Source: Rotaria sordida (Eukaryota; Rotifera; Eurotatoria; Philodinida; Philodinidae). Taken from it: DNA of 64,000 nucleotides. The translations under genes were made by a program, and so were the position numbers. Shown one piece after another: positions 1 through 12,212 of the stretch (position 1 is its first letter; each line of letters opens with the position of its first letter). The DNA lies in assembly GCA_905250125.1 (NCBI GenBank), contig CAJNOL010001018.1:22265-86264 (forward strand), in the 5' to 3' direction. The notes under the pieces are model-generated. The model ran no database searches and was not told the origin of the DNA. It saw only the letters and a program-made list of their open reading frames with translations.

Positions 1-34
1 AAGAGAAGAACTAAACCCATACCCACACCTTTTG
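1..34. repeat. Telomere-like C-rich arm cut by the window edge
   Basis: The window opens with AAGAGAAGA followed by a C-rich run of the type CCCATACCCACACC. This matches the core plus 3' arm of the TGTGGG-type foldbacks found elsewhere (16290, 20325, 46951, 51691). The expected G-rich arm would lie to the left of base 1, so only half is visible. Confidence 0.55.
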
Positions 35-1200
35 TGATCACATAAGACATCACCCAATCAATTCCAAGAATGATCAGATTTATTCAGATATTTTTTCGAA
101 TCGATTGCTTCTGTTAACTCTTTTGTTGACATTCAACGGTGCGGATGTGGTCCTTCTCTATACATCAACACACCCACGATGTTTGTCAATTTCAGTATTT
201 TATAATTAATTTATCAGTAAAATTAACGCTCAGTCGAATTTATTTCATTTTTTTCAACTATGTTCTTCTTTTCTTTTTCAAAAAAAGAATCATTCTTTCG
301 TGGAAAGACAGAAACAATACACAGGTGATACATATTGTTATCATGAATTTTGAACAAAAAAAGATAAGTAGAATTTCATTGGAAATAAAGGCAATTTCTT
401 TAATCAGGTCATATTAACTGCATATTTTATGTTGATAGGTTGTTTTATTGCTAAGAGTTGTCTTTCTTTTTTCAATCATTTTGTCTCGATCGCAGTTATT
501 CATTTGAGTTTAAGATATTATTTTATTCAAAATCAATATTTATTATTTTCTTCTTGATTCGTCCTTTGAGAAAATTTTCAAATGGAAAGAAGAAGGCCGC
601 CAAGTCACCAATGATGAAACTACTGATAATAAAACTAAAAATTAGCCTAAAATATTTCTTTTTATAAAACTCAAGGTCTCAATATGTATTATAGCGCCTC
701 TTTGAAGCTTTCAAATTTCTCCAAATCGATAAATTTAGCATAGAGACATACGAAAATTTATCTAAAACTTTATGCAAAACGTACAGACTTCCTTGATGGC
801 CACTTTGAAAACGGTTGTTTGTGCAACAGGAAATGCTTGTTGGAAGCTTGGAATGTGGACAAAATTATCATTTGAAGATGTTCGAAAAAAAAAACATCTT
901 ATGATTGATATTTCTTATAGATTTGATTAAATACATACTATCCATGCCAACTTGAACGAGACTATCAAGCTCAAAAAACTCAGACATTTGTTTCATACAT
1001 TCCACAGTGGTAATTGAGTCTTAAAATTCTTAATTTATTCATTATATTTCAATTCAGTGAGAATATATGAATGGAGTGGAATACTTATTAGTCCTTAAGA
1101 TATAAAGCATCATTAACATCATCCATAACAAGCACATATTTTCAGAGATGATTACGTCCATGAGCGATCAAAACAGTGTACTGAAATGATTAAAAAAATT
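35..1200. other. AT-rich intergenic stretch without recognisable gene
   Basis: Short open frames occur (around 139-417 and 458-667), but their translations are low-complexity Phe/Ile/Lys-rich sequence with no domain. I see no splice-consistent exon chain, tRNA or rRNA here. Confidence 0.5.
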
Positions 1201-1327
1201 CACACATATTAGAGGTATATGTTGTGGTCAAAATTAAATTCCAGCCAAATTTTAAATTTGTTGACTGGACAAAATTAAAATTCTTTTTTTAATGAAAAGA
1301 AAAAGATAAAATTTTAATAAAAAAGCG

Positions 1328-1390
1328 TATGGATGTGGATGAGGGTGCTTGATTTTGAAGAGTGTTGGTATGGATGTGGGTGGGTGTGGA
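1328..1390 (+). repeat. Degenerate TGTGGG-type G-rich patch
   Basis: The patch reads as repeated variants of GGATGTGGATGAGGG and GGTATGGATGTGGGTGGGTGTGG, with GAAGAG in the middle. It has only a G-rich strand, without a C-rich partner nearby. It is a degenerate relative of the window-wide telomere-like family. Confidence 0.5.
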
Positions 1391-1809
1391 AGGAGCAAGG
1401 TCCTAGGGTTGTTATTTTCCTATTAACTTAAAGAAATTGAAATCATCGGTAATTAAATTTAAAATAAATTAAATTTTTTCCATAGTTTCACTTTAAAAAT
1501 AAATTTAAAGTATCAGAATTTATATTTAAAATAAATTTAGCTTAAGACAATTTAAATTTATTTCAAAATTTAAGTTCTGAAAAAAATAGTCTAAATTTAT
1601 TTTAAATTTAAATTACCGATAATTTTATTTACGTATTAATTAAATTGAAAATATAAATTGACACTTCTACAAGGACCTATTGCACCTACACTCATACAAT
1701 ATTTGTTAATAATTTTTTTGAATTAAAAAAGTTGTCGCTACTTTAACTTTTTGTTTTTCTTTACCTTTCTCTTTTCATTAAAAACTAAAGACTTTTAATT
1801 TCGTACAGT

Positions 1810-1990
1810 CGGTATTTCTTTAGCACGTGCTCTACTGTTAATTGATAGTATCAGTATAGCTGGTGCTCTTTTTCATAGAAAAAATGCTCCACATACTAAT
1901 TGGTATGTGGAGCATTTTTTCTATGAAAAGGAGTACCAGTTATAATGATACTATCAATTAACGGTGGAGCACATGCTAAAGGAATACCCG
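1810..1990. repeat. 181-bp imperfect palindrome
   Basis: The two halves are inverted copies with few mismatches and almost no loop. The inner stem is ACATAC/GTATGT around AATT, and the outer ends are CGGTATTTC and GGAATACCCG. As single-stranded DNA or RNA it would form a hairpin of about 85 bp. It has no coding frame. It is probably a small non-autonomous foldback element. Confidence 0.75.
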
Positions 1991-2560
1991 TCCAGTCAAA
2001 ATTAAAATTTCAGTTCTGACTGACATTATATTGAGCAAAATCAAAATTTCAATTTTGTCTCGACAAAATTAAAATTTTGATTTTGACCGCAATATACACA
2101 TAAATGGTAGAGATAGTTGAATGTATGAGTCATTTCAACAAGCTGAATGGATGAGTACATTATCGAGTAAAATACTTTGATACAATCCTTGATCATGATG
2201 ACATAATATTGGTCGAGACATCTATTCATCCCCAAATTTTCTTTTCCCTCTAAGAGAAAATGCTTACAAAATGTAACTAAAAGTAAAAGCGTGAAGCACA
2301 TGATAATAAATAATGAGTCAATTGCATATTCGAAAATAATAAGTGATGAGAGTAAACGCGCATTTTTTGTGTTTGTTTTTCTAGATAAGGCTTTATACCG
2401 CTAATACGGCTATAGGCAAGTAAGAAAGCAAATCAGTCGCTCTTATTATTAGTGCAAATATATAACATAATAAGAGACCAATATTCAATTCATACGATTA
2501 GCAAAAATCAGTCGATAGTTGTTTATATTCACTCAATAAACGAATATTTATCATTGAACT

Positions 2561-5500
2561 ATGACACAAAAGATGTTTTATATGGCACCTATATTAAACG
2601 TACCAAGATCAATTCGTGAAGATGATACTATTTGTTGTAATAAGCAAGAACATGTCGAACACAAAGAAAAAGAAGAAAAAGAAGGTGATGGTGACCTTAT
2701 ATTTAAGGCAATAGATGATGAAAATTCTTCAAGAGAAAAACTTGATGAAAGATTTCCATTAACTGATGAAGATATTCATCTTCCTACCGATGATGAACAA
2801 ACTAAAAAATGTGAATGTACAACTTCATCAATAAGTACAGTTGATGATGAATGCAACAATATATTACCTATCACTGATGGCGATCGACTGTTTAATCTTG
2901 TTATTCATCTTAAATCAATTAGTAGAAAAAATTCAAATGAACAAAATGTTGGTATGTCTAATTTTCGTGTTAAACATCGCTTACATCATCATTCAAAAAC
3001 GAATACTTTTGGGCATTGGAGAGGAGCAATGAAAAAAGCTTTTGAACTTAAAGATCCATGGTAAATCTTGTTCTCTGGACGTTTCAAGAAATGTTTGTAT
3101 AAACTTTTGTTTGTTTTTGTTACTTTTTTTAGGGAGGATTTTAAAGTTGATAATTATCCAGAAGAAATCGTTATATGTCATGAGTTTGATCCAATTAAAC
3201 GTATATGGCATACAAATCAAATTACAGTTAGAATTGAATCAAAACCATTTGCACATGGAAGTATGAGGGAATGTTTTCGATTGTAAGTTTATTTTTATTA
3301 GTGATTTAAAGTAGATAAAAAACAACAAACTTTTATTTTAGAAAAAAACTCTCAATTTTTTCAACTAATCAAGATTGGGATCGTTCAAGTAATTATATTG
3401 CTAAACGATATATTGATGATGTACCAATGGCACGATATTTTGATGATGTTATGATGCAAATGACAACAAAATTATGGGCAGCACATTATAATCAACATAA
3501 TCCACCGAAAAAAGTATTTTTTTTTTTTTTTTGATTAAATGAAAAACAAAAATAAATAAATTTTTTATTATAATTTGTTTCTTCAAGGTTGATATTATTC
3601 AAATGAGTGTATTAGAATTTAAAGATCGTGCTGGTCGGCCTTATTATCACTTAGAACGATTTATTGTAAGATAAACAAATAAATAAAAAAAAAACATTAA
3701 TTTATTTTCAATATTTTAGGACGGTGATTATATAAAATATAATTCAAATAGTGGTTTTGTTTGTGATGATAATACTCTACGTCATACGCCACAGGTTTCT
3801 CTTTTTTTTGTATTACAATAAAAATAGTCAAAATTTATTTTTTGTTTATTTTTTCTTATTGCAAGGCATTTAGTCATTTTACTTTCGAAGCATCTTGTCA
3901 TGAACAGATTGTTGTTGATATTCAAGGTGTTGGTGATTTATATACTGATCCACAAATTCATACAAGTCTTGGTTTTGAATATGGCGGTTAGAAATTTTAT
4001 TATTTTTTTTCTTTGAATTTTATCTATCTAGGCATTTTTATAGAAGGTAATCTTGGTATTCGTGGTATGGCATTATTTTTTTTTACACATGAATGTAATC
4101 CAATATGTAAACGTCTTAATTTAACATCATTTGATTTATCGCCTGGTGAACGTGAACGTCATATACAACAACATGCATTAAGTTCATCACATGCATCAAA
4201 TCATCCAGCTCAAACAACATGTCGCGATTCAGTAGAACCATTAAATAGTTTTTCAAAATTTTCTTCATTATTTCGACGACTTCGTTCAGCACCGTTAATA
4301 TCAGAAGATGATTCAGATGGTTATGTTTCTGAAACATCATCAATTACAGGTGCTAATGCTCGCATACTTAATCATAGTTTATCATTACCACAAGCTGAAC
4401 CATTTACGACAATACCTAGTGATGAAAATTTGCCGTTATCATCATCACTTAAAAATACTAAATTACCATTATTATCAACAGCTAGTCTGAATAGTCCATC
4501 ACCTGTAAGTATTTTTCTAAGATTGCATGAAAATTATGTTTTATTTAAAATACATCTTTTTTGTTATGTAAAGGATTCTTCACGTTCACAATCTGTAAGT
4601 AATTAAATGAATTAGAAAAAATTGAAGAAAAGTTTTGTTTTACTTTATTTTTAAGGATTTCAACTTAACCATCGAAGATCTTTATAACGCTCAAACTCCA
4701 AATAGTTATGGAGACAGTCATCGTCCTTCATCAGTTATGCTTGAAAAAACTGAAATGCGAAAATTTGAAGAAATATCTGCTCCTCATGAAAAATATGAAA
4801 GTATTCTTGGACAGGTATTATCAGTTTTATTTTAAATTTATTTATTGACTTATAATTACTTATAAGATTTAACACAAATACAGATATTAGTATCTGCTGT
4901 AGAGCCCGTCGAGTTGGTTCTGGATTCGAAAATTTTGGACCTGAGAAGTTCTAGTTTGTTGTGATAACTCTTTGAATGAGAATATCGGTGTCTATGTTAA
5001 CATCAAAAGTGTACGATTGAGAATGAAAACTTATTCTTCTGGAGAAAACGAAAAACTAGGAGTGTTGTTTTTTTAAACTGTACAATTTCTTTTCTTTATA
5101 ATCTTGGTATTTAGATCGAACTATAGTCATATCAATTAAAAGTAGAACTTAAATTTTGATTTGTTTTTGGGCAAAATTTGGTATATGTTGTTATTCATGC
5201 TCTATTTGGTAGGCATTGTATTTCTATTTGATTGATGTATGATTGTATAGGATACCCCATCTACAGCTTATACCATTGATATCGTTTCATTAACGAAGAA
5301 AAGAAAAGAAAAGAAATAAAAATTGGTTACTTTTTCAAACATCATATTAACCTGATTTTTACTTGTTCATGTTTCATTGCAAATAGATGAATGCATGATC
5401 AATAGAAACAGAATGTTATATACTACTATATTGTAGTATAAAATTAATTAAATTATTTTCTTTTGTCATAAAAGATTGAAGAAGAAAATTATCGGCTGAT

Positions 5501-7138
5501 GGTTGAAAGAAAGTTATAGCTTGTTCTAAAGTAACCAATTTTTATTTCTTTTCTTTTCTTCGTTAATGAAACGATGTCAAAAGCATCAGCTGTAGATGGG
5601 GTATACTATACAATCATACATCAATCAAATAAGAATACAATGTCTATCAAATAGAAAATGAATAACAACATATATCAAATTTTGTCCAAAAAAAAATATC
5701 AAAATTTAAGTTCTACTTTTAATGATATGACTGTCGGAAATCTAATTAGATTCAATTCTCTACTCGCCAAAAGATTTTTTTCTATGCCGAAGCCCAAAAA
5801 AAAAAAGTTTGACGCATCGATATGAATTCTTCATATAAAGAAAAAGAAAATGATTTATTTCTGAGTTTTGGTTCATATCTGTTTAGAATATATGAGTTAT
5901 AATAATACGACATTCAACGCAAGTTTTACACGGCCATAAAATATATCGTTATCAATGGGAAATTGTTATTCCTGGTCCTAGTCAAAAACAAAACATAGTC
6001 CTGCTAGAACCGAGATTATCTGAACGATATATGATGTTTAATCATGAGTTCGTTTATTATTGAAGTAATTCCATTAATGAATCTCTTAGGAATTGTGCAT
6101 TGAAATCATTCTTATCATTCATTCGAGTTAGTATTAATTCCTAAGATTATAGTGTTGTTTCTTTGTTGTAAACAATAACTTTTTCAATTAACTTATTTAA
6201 TCTATTATTAATGAAAACTGTAATAATTTTTTTTTTTTCTAACAATAATTTCTAATTAGTCAATATGTTTTTAATGTAGATTCATCTTGAAATGTGTAAA
6301 TGTTATCAAGTTGGCAGATTTAGTGAATTAGGTTCCGAAGAATTTGATGAAGAATCAGCATTTTTTCATTTAGAACAAGCAGCTGAATTATGTGTTAAAG
6401 AAGCTATATTTATATTAGCAAAAATTTATTTAGATTTACCTCGTGATCTTTTATCACATTATCGTCCAACGGTAGACTTTTAATCTTACCAATAATCAAT
6501 ATAGAAAATGAATATTTTTTTTTCATAGGATCAAGTTAATCAAATCAGTAAAGGTTTAAATTTGATGATCCGTGCTAGTGAGCTACATGAAACAGAAGCA
6601 AATCTTTATTTAGCACAACTCTTTGATAATGGTGTTGAAGGATCTTTGTTTGTATTTTTTTAATTCTATTAATCATTTTATTTTTATTTATTTTATTTAT
6701 TTTAGAGAACCAGATTGGAAACAAGCAACTGAATATTATGAAAAATATATTCGTATACGTGAAAATGAATCGAATATTATTGATGAAGATAGTGAAACTA
6801 ATGAACCAAGTCAAACTAATTCAACTCAAAATGGAATTCCATTTCATGATCATCATGATACTGTTGCTCGTTTAGCTACTTTATATAAAACAGGTGGACA
6901 TAATTTATTATGCAATTATCAAAAAGCTGGTAAATTTTGTTTTGTTTTATTTTGTAATAGTCCAATTCAAGTTAATTGAATGTTTTCTCTTTCTTGTTTT
7001 TTATTAAAAGGTGATTTATTTAATAAGGCAGCAGAAATGGCAACTGCAGCAATGAAAGGACGCCTTGCTAATAAATATTATATGGCAGCTGAAGAAGCTT
7101 ATGCATTAGAACCAGATGAAGAGGGTGAAGACAGTTAA
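2561..7138 (+). CDS. eef2k: Eukaryotic elongation factor 2 kinase (alpha-kinase), 13 coding exons
   Basis: This Ca2+/calmodulin-dependent kinase phosphorylates eEF2 in the cytosol and slows translation elongation. Inferred exons are 2561-3060, 3133-3282, 3342-3513, 3588-3665, 3720-3794, 3866-3986, 4044-4504, 4574-4594, 4656-4814, 6280-6471, 6529-6647, 6706-6929 and 7011-7138. All joins are GT-AG and in phase, giving 799 aa, close to the family's usual length. A calmodulin-targeting type helix (HWRGAMKKAF) lies just before the DPW motif. The alpha-kinase domain covers about residues 165-400, with SNYIAKRYI, KYNSNSGFV, VVDIQGVGDLYTDPQIH and GNLGIRGMALFF all preserved. A Ser-rich regulatory linker follows, then a C-terminal SEL1-like helical repeat region from about residue 580. 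An alternative start eight codons later (MAPIL) is possible. Exon 8 is only 21 nt, and intron 9 holds a large inverted repeat (5121-5735). I see no disabling change. Confidence 0.97.
5121..5735. repeat. Foldback element in eef2k intron 9
   Basis: Left arm about 5121-5333 and right arm about 5521-5735 are long inverted copies. Both carry the GTAACCAATTTTTATTTC block, the ATGGGGTAT/ATACCCCAT block and the TTAAGTTCTACTTTTAAT block, with scattered mismatches. The spacer of about 190 nt has no gene. It is likely a non-autonomous DNA element or foldback. It would give a long intronic hairpin in the eef2k pre-mRNA. Confidence 0.8.
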
Positions 7139-9624
7139 ATGATTTTTCTTTCTGTATTCGTCCATCACTCCGAGTGATCATTGTCTTTCTACGTGATATT
7201 TTTTCTATGAGACATTATTATTACTATTATTATTATTCAATCTTCTTATATTGTGTTCACTTGATTATTATTAGTTTTAGATTTGATAATACCATTAATT
7301 TCTTGTACTCATTAACCTTTTGTTTTTAATGTAGTTTAACTAAAAAGAAAAATCATGACACTTGTACAAATTTATGTTACTTTTGTCACCATGTAAATTG
7401 TATTCAACTATTTTTCAATAAGGTTTATGTGAAAAAACAAATAAAATTTGGGATAAAAAAAAGAACAAAGGACAGGGCCGCCTAAGAACGTGATTTGGCT
7501 CATAGGACTTTTTCACACGAAATCCAGTACAATCATATATAGAATGAAAAGACTTTGATCGATGAGTAATTTAATACAAGATTTGAATTATACTTCAGGT
7601 ACATTTCAAGATTTCTTCAACCAAATATTCGTCATATGACGACGATGATACCATAGCCTTTTGCATTACCTTTTAACATGTATAATCCGGCGGAGTCAGC
7701 TTCTATTATAGCTAGTTAGATAGTATTTTTCACGCGCTACGAAATCTTACAACTTTTAAAATTATGAAAGGTGGGTCAAAAAAAAGTTAAGAATCATACT
7801 GTAGGAGCGATGTCAATTATATATATTATATAACATAGATGATTTATCATTTCTGTTAAAATTAATAGAAGCTAGTTTCTGTCATAACGTGTTAAGTGAT
7901 ACTTTGCATGAAGGGTAAAGATGTGTTATGTGTACAATCAGAAAACTGAAGTCGCTATAATGAAATAGGCACATACTGTTTTAGTAGGTCTCGAAGAAGT
8001 ATGCGTGATTTTCATTTCATGCTGTTCTTTTCAAACGTGAAATACAACATTAAATATGATAGAAGATTCATATCACGATCATCATCTAGATTGTCTGAAC
8101 TATGTTAATGAATTGTAGTGTGGGTTTGCATGAAAAGTGGATCAATATTCACGATGTGTCTTTATAGCACAGTTTCATGAAGAACAGGGTGTGGGTGTGA
8201 CAGCCAGTCTTTGGCATCTGGCTGTTGAAAGATGTGTTGTTTCAACATTTTTTCATTCACTTGCTGCCATCAAGTCGCTAGACGCTATTGATGATAGCAT
8301 GTAGTTGTCCGACGAAGAAAGCAACTCAAATGATAGGAATCAATCGTCTCTTTCGTTGACTAACATAAAACAGTAACGATTACAGCAACGAAGACTCGGG
8401 TAAGTGGCTTCGTTTTATATCTCGTAAACTTTTGCAAATACTGTTCAAAGTTTACTGCTCTGCTTATTGCTATTTTTTCTCACAGCATAAACAACAAACA
8501 CTGCATCAAAATAATTTCAGAGATGAATAAGTCACACGTTTTAAGATCCAAGTGAAGTGACGTTATTGAACCAGATATGATCAATAGTCTTCTGTTCAAC
8601 GTTTTCTGTTTGATATCGTGGAAACGTGACAGCATTTGCATGATTGTCCTTTTAAATAGCAAAAAATAACGCGCCAATAAGTCCCACGACTACTAATACG
8701 ATCTACCTAATAGTTCTAAGGCAATTATCCAATAGGGTTCAGAAAACTTAGACGGTAATGTTGATATGAACTTTCCAAAAATATTTGATGTTCTATTTCA
8801 TTTTTGAAAACAATAGTATGAACAGAAACTATCATGAATTCTCTTAGAGACCTACTAAAACAGTACATGTCTATTCTGATTGTAAAATTAAAACGATCTA
8901 TCGACATCCAAAGTGTCATCTAACAAGTTTTAATAGAATCTAGTTTCTATTGATGGTGCCGGCATTTTGTTGTCCACCTACGCCCAAGAATGAAACATGA
9001 CGACGAGTAAACATTATCATCAAATAGGATGAAACCGGTGAGTGTGAGTGTGGGTATGGGTGTTCATTTTTTAAGAGCAATGGAACAACCACACTCTATA
9101 TTAGCTCATTGATAATCAGTACCATTGCTTGTGATTGGTGGAATTTATATAAATTTGGTGATGAACATACAAAGATGAAGATGAAATAGTGCGATAGAAA
9201 TTGAATTCAACAAAAGAACTAACAATATCGATAGATGGACCAATGAAAATACGTTCGCTAGAATTTTGATCGATTCGATTTTTCTTCTCTGCTATTGTCT
9301 TTACGCGTCCATTCTATGATCCTACGTTTTATGTCGGAAGATCACCGATTTATACATATAGCGACGAAATTGAATAGGATATAATTTTTTGGATCAGTTA
9401 ACCAGAGGCAGAGTTTCGTTGATGAGACACAGTTCAATATTATTCGTTGCTTTCTAGTCAATTATTTCCTACAAATATGAGACTGAATTCAGTTGTCTAA
9501 TAATAATCAATGGGATGCAAGGCGAAAAAATAGAAAAACAAAAACTTTTATAGTGAAATTGCATTAATAAACAAATAGCAGAGCAATAGACGAAGAATGT
9601 GAGTGTTGATAGCCTATTCAATCA
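7139..9624. other. Intergenic, no gene recognised
   Basis: Past the eef2k 3' end I find no convincing exon. Short minus-strand frames near 8480-8677 and 8725-8919 have no recognisable motif and no splice context. A small hairpin (GCCAGTCTTTGGCATCTGGC) occurs near 8200. A telomere-like patch lies at 9038-9097. Confidence 0.5.
9038..9097. repeat. Telomere-like foldback, degenerate
   Basis: The G-rich arm (GTGAGTGTGAGTGTGGGT) is followed by a loop containing TTAAGAGCAATGG and a short C-rich arm (CCACACTC). The polarity is G arm first, as in the other copies. Confidence 0.5.
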
Positions 9625-9639
9625 CACACCCTGATCAAT

Positions 9640-11097
9640 GATAGAGTCAACTGGTGGATTGATCAATTGACGACGATCACGTAGATCACAAGCAAAGAAC
9701 CGAATACTTCCACCTTTCTTAAAAATAATCATACCTAATTTTAGCCTACAAATCAAATGGAAGAATAAATATAAATACTATTGAATTAAATAAAAACTTA
9801 CATCTTGGTAAACAATAGTCTTTGCTGATAAAACATCATTGACTTACTGATGATATTTTTGAAATGCATCTATTAGAAATCTAAATATTAAAATCAATAT
9901 GTGAGAGCAAATCACATCTTGCTTTGCATACATAATTTTAACTCTGGAATAAGATCTTTATTACTTCGTTGTTCAATAATACATGAATAATAATGTGTTC
10001 ATGTTGAATTTATTGATACCACAAAACCAATCATTTGTGATGAACCTGATTGACAATCATGATATGTATCAATATCAATAATCAACAATCTTTATAGCTA
10101 GAAATTAATGGAAATAAAACGATTTATGATTCACACATAAGAGAAAAAAAACAAACCGAAATTTGAACAGATTATATAACATCAGCTAATTTAACATTGA
10201 TTTGAGTACTGATTCCAGTTGCAATTGACATTAGTTGACCTGATTATTGTAATCTTCTTGATAAAATCATCAAGAGAAAGAAAATGAAACTGTTTTAATT
10301 TTTTTATGAAAAAAAGTCTTACTTGAGATAGTAAACAACAATCGACACCAAAATTTTTTCATTACATCATAACGATCTTTTTCATTTTCTAGTCAAAATG
10401 CAACAAATTAAATTGATTTGTGAATGAACTTCTTTTTACACTTGTACGAATGAATAGTTTTCGAACGATCATTAGGTAATTCAATGCTACTTTGTTTTTT
10501 TTCCAAAATATTCATATCGATATTCAAACAAATGAAAACTTACATTTCAGGAAAATCGACGTGCATACTTTCAAGCAAACAAAATACAACGTGAAAAAAA
10601 AACAGTGAACGAAAGCAAACTAACTAACTAAATGGTGTGCAAACTATGTCAAGAGAATTAATAAATGAATGAGCAATTTATGAATTATATAAAAAAATCA
10701 TTCATGGATCTTCTTGTTCTCGAAGCACATTTAGCAATTCGTTTGTTTTCTTTAACAGTAATATTACTGGTTGTTGTTCATGTTTTATTTTAATACGATA
10801 CTCTGTAGATAAAAAAAAAGAATCGAGACATGGGTTCACTTGCAGTTTTACTTAATAATGTTGACAAAGTCTTTGTCGTGTATCATCACGTTTAGTAAGT
10901 TGGTAATTCAGATTTTTATCCTAAACAATATCAAAACTCTTACATGTTTCATTATTATATCTAAACAAAAACAACAATAGACAATCTTATTTTATAGTCT
11001 AGAAAAATAGAAATGACCCTAATGATGTTGATACAATTTGTTCAACAAATTCTTTTAATGATCCATCTTGAGCTTGTTTACGTAATGGTATCATGAA
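9640..11097 (-). pseudogene. Degenerate Piwi-clade Argonaute pseudogene
   Basis: Read on the minus strand, a series of broken frames follows the order of a Piwi protein. RYNNETC (about 10960) and YRIKIKHEQQPV (about 10795) resemble PAZ. KDRYDVMKKFW (about 10380) and LMSIATGISTQINVKLADV (about 10230) match the pre-PIWI/MID region. IDIDTYHD plus SSQMIGFVVSINST (about 10080-9990) and IIEQRSNKDLIPELKLC match the start of the PIWI domain. KYHQ, a stop, then AKTIVYQD (about 9860-9800), and KKGGSIRFFA plus LINPPVDSIID (about 9750-9650), match KYHEVN, YRDG, the VxTRFF strand and the NPPPGTVID region. In-frame stops (after INST, after KYHQ, after LADVI) and frameshifts are numerous. The GVGDGQ loop and the C-terminal catalytic histidine region are missing. 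Remnant introns with GT/AG borders persist, so this decayed from a normal intron-containing copy. The family call rests on my recognition of ordered motifs, not on an alignment. Confidence 0.75.
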
Positions 11098-12165
11098 AAC
11101 GTGTCTAAATACTACAGTTTTATTCTTTTCTATGAATACTTATCTATCGATTTTAACCTTTATAGATATGAGCAGAGTGTAAGTGTGATGTTCCTCTTGC
11201 GTCGTCCAAGGCAACACCCACACCCTCACGAAAGAATTATTTTATTCTGGCTCATGATATCCTATGGTGCAGACGAGGTTTTCAATGAAGAATTCTTTTA
11301 GATGGAACAGAGATTATGTGTCGAAAACGAATCAATCCTTTTTTAAAACAAAATCACTTGTGTTTCAAACATTGAGAGAAATTCAAAAATAAGTTCATTA
11401 AACTATTGCTAAAGAATCGAGTTGAAATACTTTGATGTTCATCAATCAATATTTGACTAAATGAGACAAATCGAAGATTTCGCACAGATCAATGTCTCTT
11501 TTGATCTTATTGAACGACCAATTTTCTGAAACCCATTCAAGATTCAACTTGTTTATGGAAGAATTGATCGATCAATTCAATCTGAATTCGCTCATTTCCA
11601 TTGATGAATCTCAAGCTCAAAGAGAATTATCTACCAGTGTTCGACATCGAACGCGATCTGGTCGAAATCTCATGTGTAATACGACCACTTTATTTATCAT
11701 GGAAATTTGTTTTCTATCTGTAAAATGATTGAAAAAACTACGGTGGAATGGAGGATGTATTGGAATTGTCAGTTCACATTCGAAAAAAGGGTATTGTTAG
11801 TCAAAAATCGATCATTCATGTTTAGAAAAGTTTGAATCCTTCACTGCTCGAAATTAAGAGTCCTTAGTGGTTTTCATTATATCACAGAAATGAAGATGCA
11901 ACTAATCGTTGTTTTTCTCCAAGTTGTCAACGTCGATGTCGGCTAGATAACAGACAATCAAAAAATGACTTGAAAGACAATTTCTGCGATATGCGGCAAC
12001 ATGTGTACTTTAAATTTGTTATGAAAAGAGCTCCGTTTTTGAAATAGTGTTAGAACACAATATCTTTCTTACCAGTTGTCTTTATCTCACACTATTTTTT
12101 ATTGCGAAATGTGAAGAGTATTTTATCTCTGAGTCATAGCTCAGAATTATGATTGAGTAATTACA
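11098..12165. other. Intergenic; possible further decayed coding sequence
   Basis: An open frame at 11492-11728 (+) gives a 78-residue polar peptide with no recognised motif. A telomere-like foldback is at 11174-11229. The N-terminal part of the Piwi pseudogene would be expected here on the minus strand, but I cannot read it. Confidence 0.4.
11174..11229. repeat. Telomere-like foldback, short
   Basis: GAGTGTAAGTGTG precedes a loop with TCCTCTTGCG, then ACACCCACACCCTCAC. Polarity is G arm 5', C arm 3'. Confidence 0.55.
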
Positions 12166-12170
12166 ATGCG

Positions 12171-12178
12171 TATAAAAG
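12171..12178 (+). promoter_or_regulatory. TATA box of the methyltransferase gene
   Basis: TATAAAAG lies 42 nt before the ATG at 12213, a fitting distance for a short 5' UTR. It suggests that a presumably acquired gene has a eukaryotic promoter. Confidence 0.5.
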
Positions 12179-12212
12179 ATAAACGCTAGGAACACATTTT
12201 TAGTCGGTTGCA

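Larger units (their letters stand above)
1216..2098. repeat. Nested AT-rich inverted repeats
   Basis: An outer pair is suggested by GGTCAAAAT-type arms near 1228 and, inverted, near 2088. Inside it, 1444-1622 is an inverted repeat (ATCGGTAATTAAATTTAAA at the left, its complement at the right). 1810-1990 is a near-palindrome centred on AATT at 1898-1901. A small hairpin of AAATTTTAATTTTG type sits at 2038-2083. A telomere-like G-rich patch lies at 1328-1390. No coding potential is seen. The region looks like a pile-up of foldback/MITE-like elements. Confidence 0.6.

Noticed and set aside
139-667. Two open frames at the window start
   Set aside because: They are Phe/Ile/Lys-rich low complexity with no domain; expected by chance in AT-rich DNA.
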